49,425 bases of DNA from Microcoleus sp. EPA2 (lineage in GTDB: Bacteria; Cyanobacteriota; Cyanobacteriia; Cyanobacteriales; Microcoleaceae), in assembly GCA_020882975.1 (NCBI GenBank), contig JAHRFD010000002.1, positions 1 to 49,425 on the forward strand, given 5' to 3'. Shown piece after piece: positions 32,774 through 42,348 of this stretch; position 1 is the stretch's first letter, and every line of letters starts with the position of its first letter. The translations under genes and the position numbers were made by a program. The notes beneath the pieces were generated by a model that saw only the letters and a program-made list of their open reading frames with translations, had not been told where the DNA came from and did not search any database.

Positions 32774-32929
32774 ATGACACAATTTATTTACGATCGCTTT
32801 GCCAAAGAATATCTAACAACGTTGCTATCTACCATCGGCACAGTTCATGTTCATCAATGCACCAATTCAAATGATGGGGAAATAAATCAAGAAAAACCAG
32901 CCACAGAAGTGATTCACGATCGGTTTTAG
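32774..32929 (+). pseudogene. 5' remnant of a cyanobacterial Rpn-like nuclease gene
   Basis: The opening MTQFIYDRFAKEYLTTLLS resembles the conserved N-terminus of a large cyanobacterial family of Rpn/PD-(D/E)xK-like putative transposase-nucleases. Similarity ends after about 25 residues, and the frame then stops in the copied HerA fragment. It is a relic and not a working gene. Confidence 0.45.
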
Positions 32930-32973
32930 CTAAACTGGACTCGAAGCAGCAAGCATTAGTTTTGGGGCACGCT
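32917..32973. repeat. 57-bp duplicate of an internal piece of the HerA gene
   Basis: 54 of 57 bases agree with 31979-32035, in the same orientation, including ACTGGACTCGAAGCAGCAAG. It is outside any gene here. Confidence 0.92.
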
Positions 32974-32987
32974 TCAATGTTCGCACT

Positions 32988-33338
32988 CTAACTTCCGACA
33001 TTAATATAGCTGCGCGCTCTATTCTCCGGCTTAGATTTGACACTGACTTCTACGTCGAGATCGAAAGCATTTAAGAACCTAAACAACCTTTCTAACGAAT
33101 ACCCTCGAAATTGACCTCTTACTAAAGCCGATACCTTGGGCTGATCGATTCCCAACATTTCAGCAGCTTGATATTGATTTAAACCTTTGGCTTTGATCGC
33201 CTGACTCAACAACCGCACTAATTGTGCTTTGAGCAGCATTTCTTCTGGATTATCATAGCCTAAATCAGCATAAACATTGCCACTGCCAGTAGTTACAGTG
33301 TTTTCTAAATCTTCAGTCAAATCGTGGTTAGTTTTCAT
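32988..33338 (-). CDS. HigA-like antitoxin (XRE helix-turn-helix)
   Basis: A 116-residue DNA-binding protein with an XRE-type helix-turn-helix (about 55-95: GLNQYQAAEMLGIDQPKVSAL). It is likely the antitoxin of a type II module and its own repressor. Start 33338 (MKTNHDLTEDL) is chosen because it overlaps the toxin gene by 11 bp. A longer frame begins at 33383 but would lie inside the toxin gene. Toxin-before-antitoxin order and the protein types fit HigBA. Confidence 0.85.
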   Translation of the reverse strand: MKTNHDLTEDLENTVTTGSGNVYADLGYDNPEEMLLKAQLVRLLSQAIKAKGLNQYQAAEMLGIDQPKVSALVRGQFRGYSLERLFRFLNAFDLDVEVSVKSKPENRARSYINVGS

Positions 33339-33681
33339 AATTAGTCTGATGATGCTCTTGAGCAACTTTGAGCCTGTTCTCAATCAATTCGATATCTTGT
33401 TTAGGTGTCGCTATGCCGCTTTTAGACTTTTTTTGGAAGACGTGGAGGACATAAACGGCGGATTCAAACCGGACAGTGTAGATAGCACGATAAGTATCTC
33501 CATCAAAATTATCGACAATTTCCAGTATCCCAGCACCTTTAAAACCTTTCAGTGGCTTAGTATCATCATGCTTTTCACCTAGTTGAGCTAGTAGTAGAGC
33601 ATAACCCACATCATCTTGTACCTCATCAGGCATTGCTTTGAGGTCTTTTTTGGAACTGGCTATCCATTCGAGTGGCTTCAT
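33328..33681 (-). CDS. HigB-like toxin (RelE/ParE fold)
   Basis: A 117-residue protein of the phage-derived Gp49/HigB type, predicted to be a ribosome-dependent mRNA interferase. Family features are MKPLEWIASSKKDLKAMP at the N-terminus, the KPLKGFKGAGILEIV segment (about 43) and YRAIYTVRF plus VYVLHVFQKKSKSGIAT (about 65-92) with the basic residues expected for RNA cleavage. The antitoxin gene follows with an 11-bp overlap. Such pairs stabilise mobile regions or act against phage. Confidence 0.88.
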   Translation of the reverse strand: MKPLEWIASSKKDLKAMPDEVQDDVGYALLLAQLGEKHDDTKPLKGFKGAGILEIVDNFDGDTYRAIYTVRFESAVYVLHVFQKKSKSGIATPKQDIELIENRLKVAQEHHQTNYEN

Positions 33682-34715
33682 TCTTAATTTTACATCTTGA
33701 TGCTAGTTTTGGCATTACAAATTAATCATCATTATCACATAAGCATTTGCCTCACTACCAATCGTATAGTTTTGTTAGTTGACTCGATCGAAGGGCTATT
33801 GTAACACACAATACATAATTACTCGATCGCCTACTGGCAATCTAGCCTCAAACTCTTTGAGTTTAATCTTTTGAAAACCAGTTGACAGACAGAGATTTAG
33901 GGATGACGGAGTGTCGCTTGTTTCCTGCGTTCCCAAAGTCAACAACTTAATTTTAATTTAAACACAATAACGCCGTAAACGACGGGGTTTTAAACCCCTC
34001 ACCCTCTCACCCCTCATCCCTCCAACTGCGAATTAAAAACCCCGGAAAAGTTAAGTATTGTTAAGCCGATCGCCATCTTGAAAATTAAACACCCCAAAAA
34101 CTAGCTTTGAGATGAGTTTAACCAGCTCTACTTGGCTCTTGGTCTCCCCCTCACCCTCTTTCTCCCCCTCACCCCTTCTCGCGCTTCCTTTTTCCTTCTT
34201 CACATCGATCTTCGACCATACTACTACGCGATCGGGGGTTCGGTTATCTCGCATCCCACCATCTAGGCAGTACGAAAATTTCAAGCGATGATAGAACAGA
34301 GAGCAAAAAAACCTCTCGATTTGCATGAGTCTGTTTGCATGAGTATTGTGAAGTGGAATTACGGTCAAAACTAGCAGGGAATATAAAACCTTAAGGAAAA
34401 ATGTAGAATGTTCACCTTAAGACAGAGGTTTTTGCCCTTTACTAACCTCAAAATTTGGAATAATATTGAGCAAAGTAAACTGAAATTCACTTCGCCTTGA
34501 ACTAGCCGTTAAAGCTAGCGAGCTGCCCAAAATCAACGAGGATTGCTGGAAAATCAAGCTTAAAAGTAATCCCCAACAAAAAGCTTCTACCGATCGTTAC
34601 CGATGAACAGGAGGGGAAACATCTCCCCCTGTAGCAGTCTGTATCCCACTTGCAAAAGTGGGACAGGGTATCACCAACTTTTTATCTGTTGTTACAAGGA
34701 GTGCAATACTCACCC
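33682..34715. other. 1-kb gap before the sigma factor gene
   Basis: It contains a plus-strand GACGGGG hairpin (33968-33999: GCCGTAAACGACGGGG), pyrimidine-rich CCCTCACC-type degenerate repeats (about 34000-34025 and 34140-34200), and a CAGGAGGGG/CTCCCCCTG stem at about 34610-34636 near the sigma factor start that could act as a leader hairpin. A 105-codon minus-strand frame (34051-34368) has repeat-like codons and no recognisable domain. Confidence 0.5.
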
Positions 34716-35720
34716 ATGTCCACCACAACCGCCAAAAACAAAACAGTGAAAGCCGATCGCATGGGCACTCGGCCATACTCCTCAACGGATACGGTTCGTA
34801 CCTATCTGCACGAGATCGGTCGCGTGCCACTACTTACCCGAGAAGAAGAAATTATTTTAGGGAAGCAAGTGCAGCAAATGATGAAATTAGTCGAAGCAAA
34901 ACAAGCACTTGTTAAAGAATGGCAGCGCGATCTGACCCCCCAAGAGTGGGCAGCCGAAATGGAGTTGACCGAAGCTGAACTAAGCCGGATCTTGCATTTA
35001 GGACGACGCGCCAAACAAAAGATGATTGAAGCGAATCTGCGCCTAGTAGTCGCGATCGCCAAAAAATACCAGAAACGCAACATGGAATTCTTGGATTTAA
35101 TTCAAGAAGGCACCCTCGGTTTAGAACGAGGAGTCGAAAAATTTGACCCGATGCGGGGATACAAATTTTCTACCTATGCCTACTGGTGGATTCGGCAAGC
35201 AATTACTCGCGCGATCGCCCAACACGCCCGCACCATTCGCTTACCCATTCACATCACTGAAAAACTCAACAAAATCAAAAAAGTGCAGCGGGAACTTACC
35301 CAACAATTGGGCCGGTCTCCCACACCAACAGAAATTGCCGACTTGTTGGAACTGCACCCATCCCAAATTCGGGAATACCTACTAATGTCTAGGCATCCAG
35401 TTTCCTTGGACTTGCGGGTAGGAGACAACCAAGATACTGAACTCCAAGAACTTCTCGAAGACGAAACCGCATCTCCCGACAATTACATTACTTCGGAATT
35501 GTTGCGGCAAGACCTCGATACTTTGATATCAGAACTTACGCCTCAGCAACGAGATGTCATAATTCTGCGCTTCGGTTTAGAAGACGGCATTGAAATGTCT
35601 CTAGCAAAAGTTGGAGAACGGCTCAATCTCAGCCGGGAACGGGTGAGGCAACTAGAACATCAAGCCCTCGCCCACCTCCGACGCCGCCAAGCTCAAGTCC
35701 GAGAATACCTAGCTAGCTAG
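34716..35720 (+). CDS. Group 2 sigma-70 family sigma factor
   Basis: A 334-residue alternative principal-type sigma factor. Region 1.2 is VRTYLHEIGRVPLLTREEE (about 28-48), region 2 has NLRLVVAIAKKYQKRNMEFLDLIQEG with the -10-binding YAYWWIRQAITRAI (about 105-180), region 3 is near 190-240, and region 4 has VGERLNLSRERVRQLEHQAL (about 300-325) for the -35 element. Region 1.1 is absent, so it is non-essential group 2 type, linked in cyanobacteria to stress, nitrogen and light responses. I cannot assign it to SigB, C, D or E. Start 34716 (MSTTTAKNK) has AAGGA 16 bases upstream. A frame from 34650 is possible. Confidence 0.92.
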   Translation: MSTTTAKNKTVKADRMGTRPYSSTDTVRTYLHEIGRVPLLTREEEIILGKQVQQMMKLVEAKQALVKEWQRDLTPQEWAAEMELTEAELSRILHLGRRAKQKMIEANLRLVVAIAKKYQKRNMEFLDLIQEGTLGLERGVEKFDPMRGYKFSTYAYWWIRQAITRAIAQHARTIRLPIHITEKLNKIKKVQRELTQQLGRSPTPTEIADLLELHPSQIREYLLMSRHPVSLDLRVGDNQDTELQELLEDETASPDNYITSELLRQDLDTLISELTPQQRDVIILRFGLEDGIEMSLAKVGERLNLSRERVRQLEHQALAHLRRRQAQVREYLAS

Positions 35721-35728
35721 CACCTCAA

Positions 35729-35765
35729 AGAGTTTAGATTATCCCCAAAATCTAAACTCTTTTTA
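35729..35765 (+). terminator. Rho-independent terminator of the sigma factor gene
   Basis: A perfect 12-bp stem AGAGTTTAGATT/AATCTAAACTCT with an 8-base loop, then TTTTT, nine bases after the stop codon. Confidence 0.92.
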
Positions 35766-35849
35766 CCTATGGGTGCTGGGGTTGGGATATTGTTATTTCA
35801 ATGGTAAATCGCCAAATTTGTCAACCCAAATCTTGCAGTTATTTTAAAT

Positions 35850-36455
35850 GTGATACTTATAGCCACCTTGTCGGTAATTAAGAAATTTTTACTTACTGAA
35901 ATCATTAATTTTATTGCAGTTTCAAATCGACTTTTGCCTTCGGCATTCTGCTATGGTGTCAGTCTACAACTATGGGCGATCGCCCTGGGCTTTTCCCCCA
36001 GTAACTTCAGCACGCCATTCCCCGTGGCGCAACTCCTGGTAAACCAGTCAACTCCAGATGGGGCACAGGAGAAGGAGTTAAAACCAGTTGTGGGCGATCG
36101 AACTGTCCCAAATTCAACGCCCGATGCAGCTAGCATCGACGCCACACAGAGTATTTACCTCTACGGTCAGTCTCCTGAGCCAGAACAAATTAAACAAGAG
36201 TATTTTGTATTTGAAGTGCGTCAGGGCAAGGTAGTCGGCGCTTTTTACCTACCTCGCTCTGCTTTTTACTGTTTTTACGGCAGTATGGAGGTAAATCAGT
36301 TAAATTTAACAGTAGTAGACACCTACGATGGCAGTCGCTCTCCCTACTCGGTAAACCTGCAACAGTATCACCACCTTTCCACTGTCAGTGACAACGATCG
36401 GCGAATCTTGGGCATTTGCAAGAGAGATCACCAGCACGAAGTGTGGGGAAAGTAG
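35850..36455 (+). CDS. Putative secreted protein, unknown function
   Basis: A 201-residue protein with a hydrophobic N-terminus (about residues 1-50, with PSAFCYGVSLQLWAIALGFS). A Pro/Ser/Thr-rich stretch follows (about 55-100), then a compact C-terminal domain with YFVFEVRQGKVVGAFYLPRSAFYCFYGS and three cysteines. It is probably exported and conserved among cyanobacteria, but I do not recognise a family. Starts are uncertain: GTG at 35850, with later in-frame candidates. It follows the sigma factor terminator by 85 bp, so it has its own promoter. Confidence 0.6.
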   Translation: MILIATLSVIKKFLLTEIINFIAVSNRLLPSAFCYGVSLQLWAIALGFSPSNFSTPFPVAQLLVNQSTPDGAQEKELKPVVGDRTVPNSTPDAASIDATQSIYLYGQSPEPEQIKQEYFVFEVRQGKVVGAFYLPRSAFYCFYGSMEVNQLNLTVVDTYDGSRSPYSVNLQQYHHLSTVSDNDRRILGICKRDHQHEVWGK

Positions 36456-36841
36456 CCCTGGCATTACCATCTGAGTCAGCGGAAAGTTGGCTCTCTCAAA
36501 AATGCTGAAAAACCCCATTATATCGTTTCCGGTTGCATGGGAATGATTTGACCACAGAGAACGCAGAGAACACAGAGGGAGATCGGAGAGATGAATAATT
36601 CCCATGCTAGGGGATTTGATATTAATTCCTGGATGCTTTCTGGTCAAATCCCTGATTTTTCCTAAAAACGGCTTTCTTTACCGACAACATAGCTGTGATC
36701 TGAATACCTGAAGTCAGAATATTTAAACTGTATACTGCTTAACAAGTCAAACTTGGGGAAATCAGCAGTCATAGTTCAACTAACTGCGGTAAAGTTGCTC
36801 CTAAGTTGAAACTTTCAGACCGACAAACTATACTCGGCAAC
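36456..36841. other. Gap with a repeat flanked by GCATGGGAAT ends
   Basis: Perfect inverted repeats GCATGGGAAT (36535-36544) and ATTCCCATGC (36598-36607) enclose a CACAGAGAACGCAGAG repeat copy (about 36551-36577). The remainder shows no gene. Confidence 0.7.
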
Positions 36842-39385
36842 ATGAAACTGCGTCGGAAGACACTCTCGATAGTTGGGATTACCATTGCTGGATTGACTGG
36901 TGTTCTGTACGCCACATCCTCCCGTATCCTGTTGGGTAGCTTAGTCAAAGCCGAGGAACAGGAAGCCACTCAGGTTGTCCAAGGAGTGCTCAATGTCTTC
37001 AGTCAAACCGCAGATGACTTCAACTCCCGCTTTGCAGACTGGTCAGCGTGGGATGATACCTATGCTTTCATCCAAAATCGCAACAAAGAATTCATTGCCT
37101 CCAATCTGGTGCCAGAAGGGTTGGCTAATTTGAGAGTTAATATTGCAGTATTTGTCAATACTTCTGGCAAGATTGTTTACGGTACTGCTTTAGACACCAA
37201 AAAGCTGCAACTAAGGCCTGTTCCAGAGACATTAAAACAGCACATTTCCCTAAAAGACCCATTGTTGCAGCACCCTAACCCGGACAGCAGCCTGGCTGGT
37301 GTCATGTTGATGCCTTCCGGGCCAATGCTGATTAGTTCTCGACCAATTGTTACTACTAAAAGCACAGGGCCGATTCGAGGGACTCTGGTGTTTGGGCGCA
37401 ATTTGGACGCTGTTGGCATTGCGAAGCTTTCTAAAATCACTCGCCTACCATTGATTGTACACAGCATTAATGAGCCGGACTTGCCTGCTGACTTCCAAAA
37501 AGTGCGGGCGAAATTTTCGGGAAAAAAATCGATTTTTGTGCGTGCTGTGAACGAAGACTCGATCGCAGGTTACGCTTTAGTCCAAGATATTTACAACCAA
37601 CCCGCGCTGCTATTACGGGTGGACATCCCCAGAGAAACCTATCGCCAAGGTCAAAAAAGTCTGCTATATCTTCTGGTGTCTGTAGGGTTGGCGGGAATCG
37701 GTTTTATCGGCTGCACTCTCCTGCTGCTGGAATATCTGGTGCTTTCTCGGCTGAGCGATTTGGCCAAAGGAGTCAGTCGCGTCAGTGCTAGCCAAGATTT
37801 GTCGCTGCGACTACCGGTGGTTGGTGAAGATGAGTTGTCCGACCTTGCTCATACTATCAACGGAATGCTCAGCGCGATCGCCACCGCTGAAAACGAGCAA
37901 ATAGAAGAAAAAGCACGGTACCAAGCCGTAGTCGAGCAGGCTACAGACTGTATCTTCCTCTGGGATGCTAAAACCCAACGCCTTTTGGAAGCGAATACAG
38001 CATTTAGAAAATTGCTAGATTACAGCCCCGATGTGATTTCGCAACTGACTATTTACGATATAGTGGCCTACTCGAAAGAGCTGATTGACACCAATATTGA
38101 GTTCCTACTAGCTGACAAACAATTCCGAATTGGCGAAGTTCTCTACCGTCGCCGAGACGGTTCCTGCGTGGATGTAGAAGTCAGCGGGAGTGTGATTTCC
38201 TACGGTGGCCGGGAGATTATTTGCACCGTTGTCCGCGACATTACCGAACGCAAACAGGCTGAAGCCGAACTGCGAGCATCGGAAGAACGCTACCGACTTT
38301 TATTTAAAAAAAATCCCCATCCGATGTGGGTTTATGATTTAAAAACTCTTGAATTTATAGCTGTCAATCAGGCGGCTATTGAACACTACGGTTACACTCG
38401 CGAGGAGTTTCTCACCATGACTATTGTGGAAATTATGGCTCCTGAAAATTCACCTAAATTGATCGAAAATCTACCTCTAGTAGATGGGGAAATAACTTCG
38501 ATAAGCATCGGTCAACACCAAAAGAAAAATGGTGAGATTATTGATGTACAAATTAATTCTTACGAGTTAGTATTTGACAACAGGAAAGCTGAGTTAGTGT
38601 TAGCTCAGGACGTTACAGACCGCTTGCAAGCTGAGACAGAACTATATCAGGCGAAGGAAGCCGCAGAAGCAGCTAATTTGGCTAAAAGTCAGTTTTTGGC
38701 TAACATGAGCCACGAACTGCGAACTCCTCTAAATGCAATTATTGGCTACAGTGAAATTCTACAAGAAGATGCCTTGGAATTGGGGGAAGATGATTTTGTA
38801 ATAGATTTGGAAAAAATTCACAGTGCCGGAAATCATTTATTAGGATTAATCAATGATATTCTGGATTTATCAAAAATTGAAGCAGGGCGCATGGAACTTG
38901 TTTTAGAAACTTTTGACTTGTCCGCTGCTCTTCAACAAGTAAAAACAACTGTGGAGCCTTTATTATTGAAGAACAAAAATCGCTTAAACATAGAATTTGA
39001 AGTCAATATAGGTGCCATTAACTCGGACCGAACTAAACTTATTCAAATTTTACTAAATTTACTTAGTAATGCAGCTAAGTTTACGCAGAATGGAACAGTG
39101 ACACTCAGGGTGGAAAGAATTAAAAACACAGAAAATTCTTGGGATTATGACAGTTTAATTTTTAAGTGTATCGATACTGGGATTGGGATGAATGCCCAAC
39201 AGGTACAGAAGTTATTTCAACCTTTTACTCAAGCTGATGCTTCGACTACCCGCAAGTACGGAGGTACTGGTTTGGGTTTAGCAATAGGCCAGAAATATGC
39301 TCAGATGCTAGGGGGAGAAATTACAGTGGAGAGCGAGCTGGGTAAGGGGTCAACTTTTACTTTAATGTTGTCTGCTGGGTTATAA
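36842..39385 (+). CDS. Sensor histidine kinase (CHASE4-HAMP-PAS-PAS-HisKA-HATPase)
   Basis: An 847-residue membrane-bound two-component sensor. It has TM1 (about 8-26), an extracytoplasmic CHASE4 domain (about 40-270, [12 protein letters not shown]), TM2 (about 278-300) and HAMP (about 302-355). Two PAS domains follow (about 360-475 and 485-600), then HisKA with the phosphorylated His624 in [13 protein letters not shown], and HATPase_c with the N box ([11 protein letters not shown]), DTGIGM and [13 protein letters not shown]. It lacks a receiver domain. No cognate regulator is adjacent on this strand. The nearest is the NarL-type regulator at 43635, and a link is speculative. Start 36842 is chosen; a TTG at 36806 is also in frame. 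Confidence 0.92.
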   Translation: MKLRRKTLSIVGITIAGLTGVLYATSSRILLGSLVKAEEQEATQVVQGVLNVFSQTADDFNSRFADWSAWDDTYAFIQNRNKEFIASNLVPEGLANLRVNIAVFVNTSGKIVYGTALDTKKLQLRPVPETLKQHISLKDPLLQHPNPDSSLAGVMLMPSGPMLISSRPIVTTKSTGPIRGTLVFGRNLDAVGIAKLSKITRLPLIVHSINEPDLPADFQKVRAKFSGKKSIFVRAVNEDSIAGYALVQDIYNQPALLLRVDIPRETYRQGQKSLLYLLVSVGLAGIGFIGCTLLLLEYLVLSRLSDLAKGVSRVSASQDLSLRLPVVGEDELSDLAHTINGMLSAIATAENEQIEEKARYQAVVEQATDCIFLWDAKTQRLLEANTAFRKLLDYSPDVISQLTIYDIVAYSKELIDTNIEFLLADKQFRIGEVLYRRRDGSCVDVEVSGSVISYGGREIICTVVRDITERKQAEAELRASEERYRLLFKKNPHPMWVYDLKTLEFIAVNQAAIEHYGYTREEFLTMTIVEIMAPENSPKLIENLPLVDGEITSISIGQHQKKNGEIIDVQINSYELVFDNRKAELVLAQDVTDRLQAETELYQAKEAAEAANLAKSQFLANMSHELRTPLNAIIGYSEILQEDALELGEDDFVIDLEKIHSAGNHLLGLINDILDLSKIEAGRMELVLETFDLSAALQQVKTTVEPLLLKNKNRLNIEFEVNIGAINSDRTKLIQILLNLLSNAAKFTQNGTVTLRVERIKNTENSWDYDSLIFKCIDTGIGMNAQQVQKLFQPFTQADASTTRKYGGTGLGLAIGQKYAQMLGGEITVESELGKGSTFTLMLSAGL

Positions 39386-39420
39386 ATCGATTGGGGAGAC
39401 CAGAATTTATCCCACAGTGA

Positions 39421-40044
39421 TTAATACTCAATACCTGCCTGAGCTTTAATTCCTTGTTCTCGAAATGGATGCTTAACTAAACTCATTTCTGTCACTAAGT
39501 CCGCACGCTCAATGAGGGCAGAAGGCGCGCCTCTACCTGTCAAAATAACATGAGTATTTTCGGGTTTTTGTTCTAATCCTGCTAATACTTGTTCTATTTG
39601 CAAATAACCCAGTTTTAATGCTATGTTAACTTCATCTAGGAGGACTAATCTGAATTCAGGATTGCAGATAAAAGTTAGAGCTTTATCCCAGGCTTTTTGA
39701 GCTGTTTCGATATCTCTGTCCCTGTCTTGTGTATCCCAGGTAAAGCCTTCTCCCATGGCATGAAATTCTAGCTGATTTTCCCACATTTCAAACACGGCTT
39801 TTTCTGCTGGTTCCCAGGCTCCCTTGATAAATTGTACTATGGCGACGCGATATCCGTGACCGAGCGATCGCACTACCATACCCAAAGCAGCGGTAGTTTT
39901 CCCTTTCCCATTACCAGTATTGACTATAATTAAACCTTTTTCTTTTGATGAATTAGCGATGCGCTCAGATTGGACTTCTTGGCGGCGGCGCATTTTCTGC
40001 TTGTATTGTTCCGCTGTTAGGGAATTTGTGTCTTTAGTTTCCAT
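39421..40044 (-). CDS. cobO: Cob(I)yrinic acid a,c-diamide adenosyltransferase
   Basis: A 207-residue BtuR/CobO-type enzyme that adenosylates corrinoids to make coenzyme B12 forms. The P-loop is GNGKGKTT (residues 44-51), with VAIVQFIKGAWEPAEK near 90, a Walker B-like LVLLDEVN (about 145) and ILTGRGAPSALIERADLVTEM near 175. The length and order match the family. It is convergent with the histidine kinase gene. Cyanobacteria make or salvage pseudocobalamin, which fits. Confidence 0.92.
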   Translation of the reverse strand: METKDTNSLTAEQYKQKMRRRQEVQSERIANSSKEKGLIIVNTGNGKGKTTAALGMVVRSLGHGYRVAIVQFIKGAWEPAEKAVFEMWENQLEFHAMGEGFTWDTQDRDRDIETAQKAWDKALTFICNPEFRLVLLDEVNIALKLGYLQIEQVLAGLEQKPENTHVILTGRGAPSALIERADLVTEMSLVKHPFREQGIKAQAGIEY

Positions 40045-40126
40045 TGGATTTTTTTAACGCAGATGAATGCAAATAAATACTGATAAAGCCAGTCTTGCAG
40101 GAGTTGTGAAAAAAAAGTTTTAAACG

Positions 40127-40190
40127 AACCGCGAAGACGCGAAGAACGCGAAGAACGGAAAGAGAATAGAGTTTCACGACTCACTAGATA
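40127..40190. repeat. CGCGAAGACGCGAAGAACGCG repeat
   Basis: CCGCGAAGACGCGAAGAACG, then GGAAAGAGA and AGAGTTTCACGACTCA, match the copy inside the PARG-like gene at 26120. Confidence 0.75.
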
Positions 40191-40206
40191 TATCCCAAAC
40201 AGATAG

Positions 40207-40259
40207 TCAATAACAGGCAGGATGCCTGTTCCACAACAATTAATTATGGGAGAGGTCTA
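40207..40259. repeat. Palindromic interspersed repeat (AACAGGCA family)
   Basis: GTCAATAACAGGCAGGATGC with TGCCTGTTCCACA and GGGAGAGGTCT. This is the third copy of the family at 134 and 20331, between the cobO and Uma2 genes. Confidence 0.75.
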
Positions 40260-40280
40260 TTATAGATGCCAGATTTATGG

Positions 40281-40859
40281 TTATTGCCACACTAGCTGCA
40301 ATTTTAGCACGAAACCGGGCAGAACATCCTCTCCTGATAGTTCTGCGGGAGATTCCAGTATTTCTACTGCTTGTCCTTGACGGTAGATTTCGACTCTGCG
40401 GGTTTTGCGATTAATCAACCAACCTAATTTTACTTGGTTGTCCATGTATTCTTGCATCTTGTCTTGGGTTTCTTTGAGACTGTCTGTCGGTGACATTAAT
40501 TCCAAGACAAAATCTGGGGCTATCGGAGGAAATTTTTGTTTTTCTTCGGCAGTTAGTGCGTCCCATCTTTCTTGTTTAATCCAAGAGACATCGGGAGAAC
40601 GATTTGCACCGCTTGGTAATTTGAAGCAAGTGGAAGAATCGAAACAAATTCCCAGCTTAGTTTGTCGGTTCCATATTCCAAAATCCGTTGCTATTTCAAA
40701 ATTGTAACTTCCGGTTTCTCCTCCTGTCGGTGACACAATGATTATTTCTCCTTTGGCGTTGCGTTCAAATTTGACATCGGGGTTTTGGCGACACAGTTGA
40801 TAAAATTGGTCGTCAGTGATTTGGGCGATCGCGTTAAAGTTGATGGTGGCTGCTATCAT
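40281..40859 (-). CDS. Uma2 family endonuclease-like protein, tandem copy A
   Basis: A 192-residue Uma2/DUF820 protein with a PD-(D/E)xK-like core: RSPDVSWIK near residue 90 and VLELMSPTD near residue 120. The N-terminal 95 residues differ little from copy B upstream (MIAATINFNAIAQITDDQF against MIAATINFNAIAEITDDQF). The pair arose by recent tandem duplication, and copy A is downstream by 17 bp. Differences cluster toward the C-terminus. The function is unknown. Confidence 0.88.
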   Translation of the reverse strand: MIAATINFNAIAQITDDQFYQLCRQNPDVKFERNAKGEIIIVSPTGGETGSYNFEIATDFGIWNRQTKLGICFDSSTCFKLPSGANRSPDVSWIKQERWDALTAEEKQKFPPIAPDFVLELMSPTDSLKETQDKMQEYMDNQVKLGWLINRKTRRVEIYRQGQAVEILESPAELSGEDVLPGFVLKLQLVWQ

Positions 40860-40876
40860 AGTATTATTTGATTTTT

Positions 40877-41476
40877 TTATAAAAATTTAGATGGTGATTG
40901 CTTCCAGACTCTCTGTAAGTTTAGCACGAAACCGGGCAAAATATCTTCTCCTGAAAGTTGCGCAGGAGATTCCAGCACTTCTATTTCTTGTCCTGGGCGG
41001 TAGATTTCAACGCTGCGGGTTTTGCTGTTAATTAACCAGCCTAATTTTACTCCGTTATTCATGTATTCTTGCATTTTGTCTTGGGTTTCTTTGAGACTGT
41101 CTGTTGGTGACATTAATTCCAAGACAAAATCTGGAGAAATGGGAGGAAATTTCTGTTTTTGTTCGGGAGTGAGTGCATCCCATCTTTCTTGTTTAATCCA
41201 AGAGACATCGGGAGAACGATTTGCACCGCTTGGTAATTTGAAGCAAGTTGAAGAATCGAAACAAATTCCCAGCTTAGTTTGTCTGTTCCAAATCACAAAA
41301 TCAGCATTAATTTCAGAATTGTAACTTCCGGTTTCTCCTCCTGTCGGTGACACAATGATTATTTCTCCTTTGGCGTTGCGTTCAAATTTGACATCGGGGT
41401 TTTGGCGACACAGTTGATAAAATTGGTCGTCAGTGATTTCGGCGATCGCATTAAAGTTGATGGTGGCTGCTATCAT
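40877..41476 (-). CDS. Uma2 family endonuclease-like protein, tandem copy B
   Basis: A 199-residue paralogue of copy A with the same core motifs (RSPDVSWIK, VLELMSPTD) and the shared block GGETGSYN near residue 50. It is first in the transcription direction, so one promoter may serve both. It carries a slightly longer C-terminus (WKQSPSKFL). Shared nucleotide stretches are long enough to allow recombination between the copies. Confidence 0.88.
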   Translation of the reverse strand: MIAATINFNAIAEITDDQFYQLCRQNPDVKFERNAKGEIIIVSPTGGETGSYNSEINADFVIWNRQTKLGICFDSSTCFKLPSGANRSPDVSWIKQERWDALTPEQKQKFPPISPDFVLELMSPTDSLKETQDKMQEYMNNGVKLGWLINSKTRSVEIYRPGQEIEVLESPAQLSGEDILPGFVLNLQRVWKQSPSKFL

Positions 41477-41619
41477 AGTATTTTATAGGGATGCGTTGGA
41501 TTTTTTGGGACGCAGATGAATGACGATGCAGATACTGTAAATATTAATCTTGTAAAAAGGTTTGGAGTTGACTTTTTGTCCTTACCTATTCTATTGTATC
41601 ACATGATTATACTTTGTTT

Positions 41620-42231
41620 TCAGTCGATTGATAGAGCAGTTTTTTGCAGGAAACACTTACACACATACCAATAATAAAAGGCAATGTTGATTTCACTAAA
41701 CAATTTAGGAAGTCCTTCTAGTAAACTGGCAAGTATCTGGCTTTTTAATTTGAGAGTATCAATCCCGATCGCCAAAAACAACAATCCCAAACCAACTAAC
41801 AATATTTTGTATGGAGTCAACTTAAGTTCTCGCTGAAAAAACCATCCATAGGAAGACAAAACAACAGCATACAGAAGACATACTCCCAGTTTGGGAATCC
41901 CTACCCCTATCATATATATATGAATTCTGTAAATTTCATTGAGCAGAAATCCCCCTGTTAACAACGCAGAACATAAAATAAATTGATTGCCCAAATGGCG
42001 GGGGTGGCTACTTTTTGCTAATCCATAGGTGAAAGTACAAACAATGACAGGTACAGCACATAAAATCTGGAAAGTCCGAGTTAATAAGGCGACATTTGGA
42101 TTGGGGGAAAAATAAGGATTAAAGAATAAATCGCTGACTTTCAAGCCCGAATATTGAGTGATAATTATCAGTCCTAATACCAGCAATAAGGAGAAACAAT
42201 TTAATTTAACAAGAGAGCGAGAAATAGTCAT
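41620..42231 (-). CDS. Multi-pass membrane protein of unknown function
   Basis: A 203-residue protein with about six hydrophobic helices (about 12-28, 50-68, 82-98, 112-130, 140-160 and 175-195) and short loops. Basic residues follow the third segment. I do not recognise a family. It is divergent from moeA with a 117-bp gap. It could be a sensor-type or transport membrane domain, but nothing decides this. Confidence 0.6.
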   Translation of the reverse strand: MTISRSLVKLNCFSLLLVLGLIIITQYSGLKVSDLFFNPYFSPNPNVALLTRTFQILCAVPVIVCTFTYGLAKSSHPRHLGNQFILCSALLTGGFLLNEIYRIHIYMIGVGIPKLGVCLLYAVVLSSYGWFFQRELKLTPYKILLVGLGLLFLAIGIDTLKLKSQILASLLEGLPKLFSEINIAFYYWYVCKCFLQKTALSID

Positions 42232-42348
42232 AAGCGATTTACATAAAAATGCGATTTGAGCGTCGAAGCACGAAAAAATTATATCACTCCACTAGGTCGG
42301 TTTTTTTTGCTAAACTAATGAGAGTGTTATTAAAACCAGGAGACAGTG

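Noticed and set aside
34051..34368. 105-codon minus-strand frame before the sigma factor gene
   Set aside because: The translation is low-complexity in part (GEGEKEGEGE) and derives from pyrimidine-rich repeat DNA. No ribosome site or homologue was recognised.
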